DNA of 19,685 bases from Bacteroidales bacterium UBA3764 (GCA_002371115.1 DFFY01000054.1:43837-63521), one strand, 5' to 3'. Positions 1 through 7,390 are shown, counted from the first letter of the stretch. Notes: generated from the sequence alone by a model not told the origin. Numbers and translations are program-made.

Positions 1-748
1 TGAGGAGGTCCCTCAGGACGGTAGTTGTTTTGCTGTATTCCGTAAAGAGCAGCTGGACGGTCTTGTTTTTGGCAATCTTTTTCCAGGAGCTTTCCCATTT
101 TTCAATGAGCGATTCGGTCTCTCCTACCAGCGTGGCGGCGTTTTTGCCTTCCGCGGCGGTGCGGATGATGGCACCGTAATTCTTGGGGAGAATGCTCCTG
201 ACCAGTGTCTCTAATCTACGTTTCTCTTCCTTCGAGCCAATCTTCTGGGAGATGGACACTTTCTCTGCGAAGGGGAGAAGTACGATGTTGCGTCCTGCTA
301 GTGAAATTTCCGCAGTCAGTCGCGATCCCTTTGTGGAAATGGGCTCCTTGACGATTTGCGCCACAATCATCTGGCCGGGTTTCAGGTATTCTTCTATGCG
401 TCCTTCTTTGGGAAGAGGGGTTCCGATGGCAATGCGCGAATACAAGTCTTTGAGATTCGTGTTGCCGTTGGATTCCTTTACAAACTGGTCGAACGCATTG
501 AAGTACAGTCCCAAGTCCAGATAATGGATGAAGGCCTCTTTTTTGTCGCCGATGTCCACAAAGGCAGCATTGAGATTGGGGAGAATCTTTTTCACCTTAC
601 CCAGGTGAACGTCTCCCACGGTGAATTTGTTCCCAGTGCTGGACTCCGTGTTGTACTCTATCAGCCGGTGATTTTCCATCAGGGCGATATGTACCTCCGT
701 TGAACTAACGTCAACAATCAGATCCTTGTCCGGTTTCTCTGACTCCAT
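1..748 (-). CDS. rng: Rne/Rng family ribonuclease, N-terminal part (cut by window edge)
   Basis: This is the first 249 codons of an RNase E/G-type endoribonuclease, which cleaves single-stranded RNA in rRNA maturation and mRNA decay in the cytoplasm. The reading frame is open from an ATG at 748 to the left edge. The N-terminus has the family's first motif (DLIVDVSSTEVHIALMEN), followed by an S1-like RNA-binding segment at about residues 38-75 (VGDVHLGKVKKILPNLNAAF, then VDIGDKKEAFIHY). The later segment GSRLTAEISLAGRNIVLLPF is also typical of RNase G. The catalytic DNase I-like part and zinc-link lie beyond the edge. The gene follows HU and a 29-codon basic peptide gene on the same strand, with no -7 box in the 71-bp gap, so it probably depends on read-through past a possible attenuator at 775-800. 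Family assignment is firm. RNase G rather than E is inferred from phylum habit. Confidence 0.9.
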   Translation of the reverse strand, partial: MESEKPDKDLIVDVSSTEVHIALMENHRLIEYNTESSTGNKFTVGDVHLGKVKKILPNLNAAFVDIGDKKEAFIHYLDLGLYFNAFDQFVKESNGNTNLKDLYSRIAIGTPLPKEGRIEEYLKPGQMIVAQIVKEPISTKGSRLTAEISLAGRNIVLLPFAEKVSISQKIGSKEEKRRLETLVRSILPKNYGAIIRTAAEGKNAATLVGETESLIEKWESSWKKIAKNKTVQLLFTEYSKTTTVLRDLL

Positions 749-774
749 GTGGAAATGTTGGTTTTACAAGACAA

Positions 775-800
775 GGGCTCGCGAATCCCTCCGCAAGCCC
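775..800 (-). terminator. Hairpin between the 29-aa gene and rng: possible weak terminator or attenuator
   Basis: Read on the minus strand, a 9-bp stem (GGGCTTGCG pairing with CGCGAGCCC, one G-T wobble) closes an 8-nt loop and is followed by TTGTCTTGT, a poor U-tract. It lies in the 71-bp gap before rng. Termination would be partial at most and could set the ratio of HU and peptide to RNase G. A simple RNA-processing site is equally possible. Confidence 0.4.
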
Positions 801-819
801 TGTACTTAGGGAAGAAGGC

Positions 820-909
820 TTACTTCTTCTTGTGGCGGTTCTTGCGCAAGCGTTTTTTACGCTTGTGCGTCGCCATCTTGTGTCTCTTATGCTTTTTACC
901 GTTGGGCAT
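820..909 (-). CDS. 29-aa extremely basic peptide, candidate small ribosomal protein
   Basis: An ATG at 909 opens a 29-codon frame ending in TAA at 820-822. The product begins MPNGKKHKRHKMATHKRKKR and ends LRKNRHKKK. About two thirds of its residues are Lys, Arg or His, and there are no acidic residues. It lies 21 bp after the HU stop and before rng, on the same strand and probably on the same mRNA. I recall near-identical peptides at this position in other Bacteroidetes, so it appears conserved rather than chance. Its size and composition fit a small ribosomal or rRNA-binding protein (compare the Bacteroidetes-specific bL38, which I cannot confirm from memory). A second in-frame ATG at codon 12 would leave an 18-aa form. 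A 7-bp stem, GAAGAAG/CTTCTTC, straddles the stop codon. Confidence 0.75.
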   Translation of the reverse strand: MPNGKKHKRHKMATHKRKKRLRKNRHKKK

Positions 910-930
910 AATGAAATGGTTGTTAAGGGT

Positions 931-1209
931 TTATTTCTCTTTAACGGCGCTCGCAAAGCTCTTGGCGGGCTTGAAGGCCGGGATGTCATGTGCAGGGATG
1001 GTGATGGTGGTTTTGCGGGTGATGTTGCGGGCGGCCTTCTGGGCGCGGTGCTTGATGATAAAGCTGCCGAAGCCACGGAGATAAACCGGGTTGCCGGCAA
1101 TCAGGGAACCCTTTACCACGTTGGTGAATTCTTCAATAACAGCCAGAACCTGCGTCTTTTCCAGACCGGTGGTTTTGGATACTTCGTTTACAATCTCTGC
1201 CTTAGTCAT
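931..1209 (-). CDS. hup: HU family DNA-binding protein
   Basis: This is a 92-residue histone-like protein that bends and compacts DNA as a dimer in the nucleoid. The normal HU order is present: a helical N-terminus (TKAEIVNEVSKTTGLEKTQV), the turn motif RGFGSF at residues 45-50, and the DNA-binding beta arm at about 52-76. The arm tip reads ARNITRKTTI instead of the usual RNPxTG, so the intercalating proline is missing. I recall this in a Bacteroidetes HU class ending IPAFKPAKSF, so it is probably a lineage trait rather than decay. The start is the ATG at 1209, about 40 nt below a complete Bacteroidetes promoter. The 29-aa peptide gene and rng follow on the same strand. Confidence 0.95.
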   Translation of the reverse strand: MTKAEIVNEVSKTTGLEKTQVLAVIEEFTNVVKGSLIAGNPVYLRGFGSFIIKHRAQKAARNITRKTTITIPAHDIPAFKPAKSFASAVKEK

Positions 1210-1257
1210 AGTTTTTATAGTTTTATACGTTTGGTTTTCATATACTGAAAATCAGCG

Positions 1258-1288
1258 CAAAAATAGATTTAATTTTTCACAATTCAAA
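1258..1288 (-). promoter_or_regulatory. Bacteroidetes-type promoter for the HU gene
   Basis: On the minus strand a TTTG (-33 box, 1285-1288) is followed after exactly 19 bp by TATTTTTG (-7 box, 1258-1265). This fits the Bacteroidetes primary-sigma consensus TTTG-N19-TAnnTTTG. It would give a leader of roughly 40-45 nt before the HU ATG and drive HU, the 29-aa peptide and probably rng. Confidence 0.8.
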
Positions 1289-1372
1289 ATCTTAATGGTA
1301 AAAATCTGCCAAATAACACGATTGGCACGGAGATTGACCATATAGGGACCGGGATTATTGTGCCCTAATTAT

Positions 1373-3796
1373 ATGACAAAATGGCAGATTGATATGAAAA
1401 ATCTACAAGATATGATGATGCCCTCCTCCGTGGAGGTGAATATTATGCCCGTAGTAGGGGAGGCTGCGTCCATGAAAGTGGATACGGCGGAACTGCCGCC
1501 GGTTATTCCCGTCCTGGCGCTTCGCAATGCCGTCGTCTTCCCCGGAACGGTGTTCCCGGTGACGGTGGGGCGGGAGAAGTCGGTGAAACTGGTGCAGGCC
1601 GTGGAGTCCGGCGCCGGCTGGCTGGCGGCTTTCCCGCAGGTGGATGTGTCGGTAGAGGAGCCCCGGGAAGGGGATTTGTACCGGTTCGGCACCGTTTGCA
1701 AGCTCATCAAGACGTTGGAAATGCCGGACGGTTCGGTCACGGCCATCCTGCAGGGCGGTTCGCTGGCCCAGCTGCAGGAGTTGGTTTCCTATGAACCCTA
1801 CCTGGAGGGCCGCGTGAGCTATATAGAAGAGGCCCTTCCTGCCGATGCCGATGAACGCGAGATCCGCGTGCTGGCCGAGTCCCTGAAGGAAAAGGCGGCC
1901 CTCATCGTGAAGTCCTCCTCCTTCGCCCCCAAGGAAGCCGTTGGCGCGCTGCGCAGCATCGAGAATTTCCACTTTCTGGTGAATTTCATCGCCACCACCA
2001 TCGAGGTGGAGAATTTCTCCGAGCGTACGGCCCTGCTCTCCATCACGGACATCCACGAGCGTGGCCTGGCCCTGCTCAAGGTGCTGGACACCCAGACGCA
2101 GCTGCTGCAAATCAAGCAGGAGATTAACCAGAAGGTAAAGACCGATATCGACCAGCAGCAGCGGGAATATTACCTGAACAACCAGCTGCGTACCATCCAG
2201 GAGGAACTGGGCATGGACGAAGGCGAGGAGTTTGAGAAAATGCGCCGCCGGGCCGACGAGAAAAAGTGGTCCAAGGAGGTGCGTGCCCTCTTCGACAAGG
2301 AAATGGCCCGCCTGGAGAAATACAACCCTACGTCGCCGGACTACAGCATCCAGTACGCGTACATTCAGTTTATGCTGGACCTGCCCTGGGGGGAACTGTC
2401 AGACGACAACCTGGACCTGCAGCATGCGCAGGAAGTGCTGGACGAGGACCACTTTGGCCTGGACAGCGTGAAAGACCGCATTATCGAGTACCTGGCCGTG
2501 CTCAAGCTCAAGGGGAACATGCGTTCGCCCATCCTGTGCCTGTGGGGCCCTCCCGGCGTGGGTAAGACGTCCCTGGGCAAGAGCATCGCACGCGCGCTCG
2601 GGCGTAAATATATAAGGATATCCCTGGGCGGCATGCACGACGAGGCCGAGATTCGTGGTCACCGCAAAACCTACGTGGGGGCGCTTCCGGGCCGTATTCT
2701 GAACGGCATCCAGCGCGCCGGCACCTCCAATCCGGTGATTGTCCTGGACGAGATTGACAAACTGTCGTCGGACTTCAAGGGAGACCCTTCCAGCGCCCTG
2801 CTGGAGGCCCTGGACCCGGAGCAAAACACCACCTTCCACGACAACTACCTGGACATAGACTATGACCTGTCCAACGTGCTGTTCATCACCACGGCCAACG
2901 GCATTGGCACCATCCAGCCGGCCCTGAAAGACCGCATGGAGATGATCAACGTGAGCGGATACCTGGCGGAAGAAAAGCTGGAGATTGCCCACAAGTACCT
3001 GGTCCCCAAACAATTGACGGAACATGGACTGCGTGCCGATGAGCTTTCCATCAGCGACGCAGCCCTGCGGGAAATCATCGACAAATATACCCATGAATCC
3101 GGCGTGCGCGGCCTGGAGAAGCAGATTGCCAAGATTGCGCGCGTGACGGCCAAGAAGATGGCCCTGGGACAGGCGTTCCCCAGGGTGATTGAACCCGCGC
3201 ATTTGCGTGAGTACCTGGGTCTTCCCACGGCCTTCCATGACGATGTGAAGGGCAACGAAGGCCCCGGTGTGGTCACCGGCCTGGCCTGGACGGAGATGGG
3301 CGGTGAAATCCTCTTTGTGGAAAGCCAGGTGAGCGAGGGCAAGGGAGCCCTGTCCATGACCGGCAACCTGGGCGACGTGATGAAGGAAAGTGCGCAGATT
3401 GCCTGGCAGTATGTGAAGGCCCATCCGGAACTGGCCGGCCTTACCACGGAGGAATTCATGAAGAAGGATATCCACATCCATGTGCCGGAGGGCGCCGTGC
3501 CCAAGGACGGCCCGTCGGCGGGCATTACCATGGTGAGTTCCATGGTGAGCGCGCTGCGCGGGAAGGCCCCCAAGAGCCAGATTGCCATGACGGGCGAAAT
3601 GACCCTCCGCGGCCGTGTGCTGCCGGTTGGCGGCATCAAGGAGAAAATCCTGGCGGCCAAGCGCGCGGGCGTCCACACCATCGTGATTTCCGAGGAAAAT
3701 CGCAAAGATGTGGAAGATATCAAGGAAATTTACATAAAAGGTCTTATCTTTGTCTATGTGAAAACCATCAAGGATGTCATAGATTTTATTTTCTGA
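1373..3796 (+). CDS. lon: ATP-dependent protease Lon (endopeptidase La)
   Basis: Lon is a cytosolic AAA+ serine protease that unfolds and degrades misfolded and regulatory proteins. The frame of about 807 codons has the full order. The LON substrate-binding domain begins near PPVIPVLALRNAVVFPG, followed by a coiled linker. The AAA+ module has Walker A GPPGVGKTS (K398 from this start) and Walker B VIVLDEID. The protease domain has the dyad Ser in PKDGPSAG (about S715), with its Lys 43 residues later in GGIKEK (about K758), the same spacing as in E. coli. The start is uncertain: a TTG at 1358 is in frame, and ATGs lie at 1373, 1394 and 1412. I prefer 1373 for its AT-rich upstream. Upstream are a sigma54-like box at 1322-1338 and a weak -7 match (TACGTTTG, 1226-1233). 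ung follows after a repeat. Confidence 0.96.
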   Translation: MTKWQIDMKNLQDMMMPSSVEVNIMPVVGEAASMKVDTAELPPVIPVLALRNAVVFPGTVFPVTVGREKSVKLVQAVESGAGWLAAFPQVDVSVEEPREGDLYRFGTVCKLIKTLEMPDGSVTAILQGGSLAQLQELVSYEPYLEGRVSYIEEALPADADEREIRVLAESLKEKAALIVKSSSFAPKEAVGALRSIENFHFLVNFIATTIEVENFSERTALLSITDIHERGLALLKVLDTQTQLLQIKQEINQKVKTDIDQQQREYYLNNQLRTIQEELGMDEGEEFEKMRRRADEKKWSKEVRALFDKEMARLEKYNPTSPDYSIQYAYIQFMLDLPWGELSDDNLDLQHAQEVLDEDHFGLDSVKDRIIEYLAVLKLKGNMRSPILCLWGPPGVGKTSLGKSIARALGRKYIRISLGGMHDEAEIRGHRKTYVGALPGRILNGIQRAGTSNPVIVLDEIDKLSSDFKGDPSSALLEALDPEQNTTFHDNYLDIDYDLSNVLFITTANGIGTIQPALKDRMEMINVSGYLAEEKLEIAHKYLVPKQLTEHGLRADELSISDAALREIIDKYTHESGVRGLEKQIAKIARVTAKKMALGQAFPRVIEPAHLREYLGLPTAFHDDVKGNEGPGVVTGLAWTEMGGEILFVESQVSEGKGALSMTGNLGDVMKESAQIAWQYVKAHPELAGLTTEEFMKKDIHIHVPEGAVPKDGPSAGITMVSSMVSALRGKAPKSQIAMTGEMTLRGRVLPVGGIKEKILAAKRAGVHTIVISEENRKDVEDIKEIYIKGLIFVYVKTIKDVIDFIF

Positions 3797-3805
3797 CGCC
3801 CTTGC

Positions 3806-3833
3806 ATGTCATTCTGAGCGAAGCGAAGAATCT
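3806..3833 (+). repeat. Dispersed hairpin repeat, copy 1 (lon-ung gap)
   Basis: This 28-bp copy is identical to copy 3 at 14718-14745. Bases 3811-3831 fold into a hairpin: outer stem ATTCT/AGAAT, a tandem GA/GA step, a GC/GC step and a GAA triloop. It fills most of the 37-bp gap between the lon stop and ung, and its last base directly precedes the ung ATG. Confidence 0.9.
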
Positions 3834-4502
3834 ATGGACGTAAAGATAGAGCAAAGTTGGAAAGACGCGTTGGCGGGCGAATTCGGGAAACCGTATTTCG
3901 CACAGCTGGCGCGCTTTCTGCATCAGGAAAAAGCCGCCGGGAAGGTGATTTACCCGCCCGGAGGTCTCATTTTCCGTGCGTTCGAGCTCACGCCCGTTCA
4001 GCAGGTGAAGGTGGTTATCCTGGGCCAGGACCCGTACCACAATCCGGGAGAGGCCATGGGGCTGTCTTTCTCCGTGCCGGACGGGGTGCGCATGCCGCCT
4101 TCGCTTCGGAATATCTTCCGGGAAATCGAGACGGATCTGGGCATCCGCATGAGCGGCCGTCCCAATCTGGAGGACTGGGCCCGGCAGGGTGTCCTGCTGC
4201 TGAACAGCATCCTCACGGTGGAAGCCGGGCAGGCTGCGTCGCACCAAAATATTGGCTGGCAGGAATTTACGGACGCCGTCATCCGCTATCTGAATGCGAA
4301 CTGCCGCGGCATCGTGTTCCTGCTGTGGGGCAGCTATGCCCGTAGCAAGGCAAGCCTGATAGACCCTTCCCGGCATCATGTGCTGGAGGCGGCCCATCCG
4401 TCTCCGCTGGCCCGGGGCGCCTTCTTCGGCTGCCGGCATTTTTCCAAGACCAACCAACTCCTCGTTTCAGAGGGTAAAACTCCTATTAATTGGCAGTTAT
4501 GA
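3834..4502 (+). CDS. ung: Uracil-DNA glycosylase, family 1
   Basis: Ung removes uracil from DNA, starting base-excision repair of deaminated cytosine and misincorporated dUMP. The 222-aa protein has every family-1 hallmark: the water-activating motif GQDPYH at 64-69 (catalytic Asp66), LLLN at 121-124 holding the uracil-binding Asn, and the Leu-loop HPSPLA at 188-193 with catalytic His188. The start MDVKIEQSWK aligns with the usual Bacteroidetes Ung N-terminus (an IExSWK pattern), so the ATG at 3834 is well supported even though it lies immediately after a dispersed repeat. The stop overlaps the coaD start as ATGA (4499-4502), suggesting translational coupling. No separate promoter is visible, so it probably shares the lon transcript. 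Confidence 0.97.
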   Translation: MDVKIEQSWKDALAGEFGKPYFAQLARFLHQEKAAGKVIYPPGGLIFRAFELTPVQQVKVVILGQDPYHNPGEAMGLSFSVPDGVRMPPSLRNIFREIETDLGIRMSGRPNLEDWARQGVLLLNSILTVEAGQAASHQNIGWQEFTDAVIRYLNANCRGIVFLLWGSYARSKASLIDPSRHHVLEAAHPSPLARGAFFGCRHFSKTNQLLVSEGKTPINWQL

Positions 4503-4957
4503 AAACCAAAGCGCTTTTTCCCGGCTCTTTCGACCCTTTTACGGCCGGTCACTTGAATATCCTCAAACGCGCCCTCACCATGTTCGACGAGGTGGTGGTG
4601 GCCGTGGGTATCAACCAGGACAAGCGGGGCTTTTTTGACATGGAGAAAAAGCTGGACGTCATTCATCGTGCAACCGCCGGATTATCAGGCGTTTCCGTCA
4701 TTTCGTACGAATGCCTTACCATTGATGCGTGCCGCCAGCGGGGGATTCATCACATTGTGCGTGGGGTGCGCAACATGATAGACTTTGAGACGGAACGTTC
4801 CATAGCGGACGCCAACCGCCGCCTGGCGCCGGAAATCGAGACCATCATCATCCCTACCGCCCAGGAGTTTGCGCACATTTCTTCTTCCGCCGTGCGGGAC
4901 ATCCTCCGGCATGGCGGAGACTATTCGGCCTTTATCCCGGAGGGCGTGGAGCTATGA
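4499..4957 (+). CDS. coaD: Phosphopantetheine adenylyltransferase
   Basis: CoaD transfers AMP from ATP to 4'-phosphopantetheine, giving dephospho-CoA, the penultimate step of coenzyme A synthesis in the cytosol. The 152-aa protein is near the usual length (about 160). It has the nucleotidyltransferase motif GSFDPFTAGH at residues 9-18 (the T/HxGH signature), the substrate-binding RGVRN at 88-92, and the ISSSAVRD motif at 127-134. The start is the ATG at 4499 within the ATGA overlap with ung. A TTG nine bases earlier is in frame but unlikely. The gene overlaps the following thioredoxin-fold gene by another ATGA, so ung, coaD and that gene form one coupled unit. Confidence 0.97.
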   Translation: MKTKALFPGSFDPFTAGHLNILKRALTMFDEVVVAVGINQDKRGFFDMEKKLDVIHRATAGLSGVSVISYECLTIDACRQRGIHHIVRGVRNMIDFETERSIADANRRLAPEIETIIIPTAQEFAHISSSAVRDILRHGGDYSAFIPEGVEL

Positions 4958-6399
4958 AAAAGCTGCTTGCATCCCTTTTGACGGCCGTTTTTTCCGTTGT
5001 CGCCTGGACCCAGGAGCCGTATCCGGAGCTGGGCGCCAAGCTGGACGAGTATTTTACGGCGCTGGCCGGGGAACCGGCATCGGTCCAGAATAAAGAGTGC
5101 GACTACCTCATTGCCTCCTGCCAGGATTCGCTGGTGCGGCAGTACGTGGCGCTCAAGGTGTACAACCATTATCTCCAGTCCAAGATTATGGGGGACGACG
5201 CCGTTGCCGTGCATGTGGCGCGGGCGTGGTTCCTTTCCGGCAAGGTGGCCATGGCGGAGGAGATGGATCTCGTGAATGCCAAGGTGTTCGTGGCGTTCAA
5301 CGAGGCCTCGCTCATTGGGATGCCGGCGCCGGTGCTGCAGGCGTTTGACCCGTCCGGGGCCCGCGTGAAAATACCCGGAGAGGGCTATTCCGTGCTGTTT
5401 TTTTACGACACGGGCTGCGCAACCTGCAAGGTGGAATCGGCCCGTCTGAAAGCGTTTGTGAAGGAAGGGAAGTATCCGGTGACGGTATATGCCATTTACG
5501 TGGGGCAGGACGAGGCTTCCTGGGAGGCATACAGGGCCGGTTTTGAAGGTGTTACGCATGTGTGGAGCCCATCTCCGGAGGACTGGCAGCGCCTGTATGG
5601 TGTGCTCCAGACGCCGCGGATGTTCCTGGTGTCGCCGTCCGGGGAAATCCTGGGGCGCGGACTGGATACATCGGCCCTGCAGATGCTCCTGAACCGGGAA
5701 TTCTCCGCCGGGCAGTTTGTCTATGGCGAGCGGGCGCAGATGGAGGCGCTGGACCAGCTTTTTGCCGCTTATGGTGATTCGCTGAAGGTTTCCCACGTGA
5801 TGGATGTGGCGGATTATATGGCCGCCCGTACGTTCGGGGAGGGGAACTTGGACGCCTTCAAGCAGAATTTTGGCGACATGCTGTATTATCTGTCGTCCCG
5901 GAAAACGGAGGTGTTTCGCGAGGCGGCTGTGCCGTTTGTGAGGAAGTACATTCAGTTGCCGGACGTGTGGGATTCGCCGCAGGACCAGGCGCAGGTGGTG
6001 TCGCTGGGTGAACTCCTGCTGGACCTTTGTACCCGTACGCCGGTGGGCTCGCCGGTGCCGGATATGCAGGTGCCGGGCGTTTTAAGGCGCAAACCGTGTC
6101 TTTTTGTACCGGGTTCCCGTTCCGGAGCGTTTTCTCTGAGGAAACTGAAGGGGGCGCCTGCATATCTGGTGTTTTATTCGGCTGGCTGCGCTTCCTGCCA
6201 GGAAATGCTGGCCGCCGTGGAGCGTGTGGTGCAGGAAAACCGCCGTGCGCGCGTGCTGCTGGTGGATATGGATGCCGTCCTGAACGACGCCCCGCAGCTG
6301 GGCCGTCAATTGCTGGATACATTTGACCTTTCCGCCCTGCCCATGGTGGTGCAGTTGGATAAAAAGGGTGTGGTGCAGCACAAATATGTGTCCTTGTAA
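4954..6399 (+). CDS. Exported protein with two thioredoxin-like domains
   Basis: This 481-aa protein has a signal peptide (MKKLLASLLTAVFSVVAWTQ), so it probably acts in the periplasm or attached to the outer envelope. A helical N-terminal region is followed by a TlpA/AhpC-TSA-like thioredoxin fold with the pair CATC at 155-158 after FFYDTG, and a Thr-Pro (219-221 region, LQTPRMFLV) as the likely cis-proline. A helical spacer (about 260-360) leads to a second thioredoxin-like fold with CASC at 412-415 after VFYSAG and a cis-proline candidate in SALPMVV (Pro463). Both CxxC pairs are intact, suggesting disulfide reduction or exchange. The substrate cannot be told. The gene overlaps coaD by ATGA. 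I recognise the fold but not a named family. Confidence 0.85.
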   Translation: MKKLLASLLTAVFSVVAWTQEPYPELGAKLDEYFTALAGEPASVQNKECDYLIASCQDSLVRQYVALKVYNHYLQSKIMGDDAVAVHVARAWFLSGKVAMAEEMDLVNAKVFVAFNEASLIGMPAPVLQAFDPSGARVKIPGEGYSVLFFYDTGCATCKVESARLKAFVKEGKYPVTVYAIYVGQDEASWEAYRAGFEGVTHVWSPSPEDWQRLYGVLQTPRMFLVSPSGEILGRGLDTSALQMLLNREFSAGQFVYGERAQMEALDQLFAAYGDSLKVSHVMDVADYMAARTFGEGNLDAFKQNFGDMLYYLSSRKTEVFREAAVPFVRKYIQLPDVWDSPQDQAQVVSLGELLLDLCTRTPVGSPVPDMQVPGVLRRKPCLFVPGSRSGAFSLRKLKGAPAYLVFYSAGCASCQEMLAAVERVVQENRRARVLLVDMDAVLNDAPQLGRQLLDTFDLSALPMVVQLDKKGVVQHKYVSL

Positions 6400-6403
6400 G
6401 TAC

Positions 6404-6431
6404 GTGTCATTCTGAGCAAAGCGAAGAATCT
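6404..6431 (+). repeat. Dispersed hairpin repeat, copy 2
   Basis: This copy differs from copies 1 and 3 at one base of the core: the triloop is AAA instead of GAA. The outer stem and GA/GA step are kept (hairpin 6409-6429). It sits between the thioredoxin-fold gene and the next gene and ends exactly at that gene's ATG, as copy 1 does at ung. Confidence 0.88.
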
Positions 6432-6662
6432 ATGGCCAGACGAAAGAAAATCCCCGGCGTGGACCCCGCCTACCTGGAAAAGCAGCGCGAACTGCTGCTG
6501 CGGAAAAACCGCTATGTGCTTTATTTCAACGCCAGCGAGCTGGCCGCCATCGACGAGTATTGCACCCGTTTCAAGGTGCACGCCAAGTCAGCCCTCTTCC
6601 GTGAGGCCATCATGAGCAAAATCCTCTCCGAACTGGAGGAAAATCACCCTACGCTGTTTTAA
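6432..6662 (+). CDS. Small ribbon-helix-helix-like protein
   Basis: This is a 76-aa basic protein. After a charged N-terminus (MARRKKIPGVDPAYLEKQRE), residues 27-32 (RYVLYF) can form a beta strand. Two helices follow (SELAAIDEYCTRF and SALFREAIMSKILSEL). That is the strand-helix-helix order of MetJ/Arc-type DNA-binding dimers, so a repressor role is plausible, but the match is by pattern only. The ATG follows a dispersed repeat directly. The last codons overlap the end of the convergent zinc-peptidase gene by 4 bp. It is probably co-transcribed with coaD and the thioredoxin-fold gene. Its target, if any, is unknown. Confidence 0.75.
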   Translation: MARRKKIPGVDPAYLEKQRELLLRKNRYVLYFNASELAAIDEYCTRFKVHAKSALFREAIMSKILSELEENHPTLF

Positions 6663-7339
6663 CTGCGGCGGCTGTTGCCGATGGAGATGTAATACAGCAG
6701 AGTGGCCAGGGAGCCCAGGGCGGCAATCACGTAGGTGTAGGCAGCCCATTTGAGGGCGTCCACGGCCATGGGCTTGGTTTCATAACTGACGATACCGGCG
6801 CTCTCCAGCCAGGATACGGCCCGGGCACTGGCGTTAATCTCCACCGGGAGGGTGATGAAACTGAACAGCGTAGTGAGGGCGAAGAGGGCAATGCCAATCC
6901 ACAGCAGCGAAGGGAACGTATTGATGAAAACCACCCCGGCCAGCAGTACCCAGGAAACAATGTTGCTGGAGAAGGACACCACCGGAACCAGGGCGCTGCG
7001 CATCCGGAGCCAGGCATAGCCTGTCGCGTGCTGCACCACATGCCCGCACTCATGGGCGGCGACTGCCGCAGCGGCCACCGATTTGCCGTAATATACGTTT
7101 TCGCTCAGGTTTACGGTTTTGGTGGTGGGGTCATAATGGTCCGTGAGTTTGCCCGCTATCGACACAATTTTTACGTCCCGGATGCCATGGGCCTGGAGCA
7201 TGCGGCTGGCCACCTCCGCACCTGTCAGCCCCAGCGGGACCTGGGAATATTTCTCGAAGCGGCTGTTGAGCCGGTTTTGGATGATGAGGCTGAGCACCAT
7301 CACCACTATCATCAGTATCCAAATACTTGTGCTTGACAT
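6659..7339 (-). CDS. YugP-like membrane zinc metallopeptidase
   Basis: This 226-aa protein belongs to the neutral zinc peptidase family of B. subtilis YugP. A membrane helix at about residues 5-20 is followed by a cytosolic-looking domain with the zinc motif HECGH at 96-100 (His96, Glu97, His100). Further hydrophobic segments lie at about 118-163 and 197-220. The Glu167 of PVEINASARA, just after the third hydrophobic stretch, is the likely third zinc ligand, as in relatives with VExxAS. Family members are usual in Bacteroidetes but their substrates are unknown. The gene is divergent from alr and convergent with the ribbon-helix-helix gene. A -7 box candidate is at 7391-7398. Confidence 0.88.
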   Translation of the reverse strand: MSSTSIWILMIVVMVLSLIIQNRLNSRFEKYSQVPLGLTGAEVASRMLQAHGIRDVKIVSIAGKLTDHYDPTTKTVNLSENVYYGKSVAAAAVAAHECGHVVQHATGYAWLRMRSALVPVVSFSSNIVSWVLLAGVVFINTFPSLLWIGIALFALTTLFSFITLPVEINASARAVSWLESAGIVSYETKPMAVDALKWAAYTYVIAALGSLATLLYYISIGNSRRS

Positions 7340-7390
7340 AATTCATTCTTTTTTGCTGTTACCCGTCTCCACAAAAATTGCACCCGTTTG

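Noticed and set aside
811..829. 7-bp stem GAAGAAG/CTTCTTC over the stop codon of the 29-aa gene
   Set aside because: AT-rich, arises from repeated Lys codons AAG, and no T-run follows, so not called a terminator.
1358..1372. TTG start for lon giving a five-residue longer protein
   Set aside because: ATG codons follow in frame and the extra residues are not part of the Lon domain.
1303..1390. Perfect 9-bp inverted repeat AATCTGCCA (1303-1311) and TGGCAGATT (1382-1390) around the lon start region
   Set aside because: The arms are 70 bp apart and one lies in the coding region; chance is likely at this length without conservation data.
2399..3676. Long minus-strand frame (425 codons) opposite lon
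   Set aside because: It is the antisense of a strongly conserved gene; the protein is His/Gly/Gln-rich without domains, as expected from high-GC codon bias.
4921..5796. Minus-strand frame of 291 codons opposite the thioredoxin-fold gene
   Set aside because: Low-complexity shadow; the plus-strand frame has a signal peptide and two CxxC folds.
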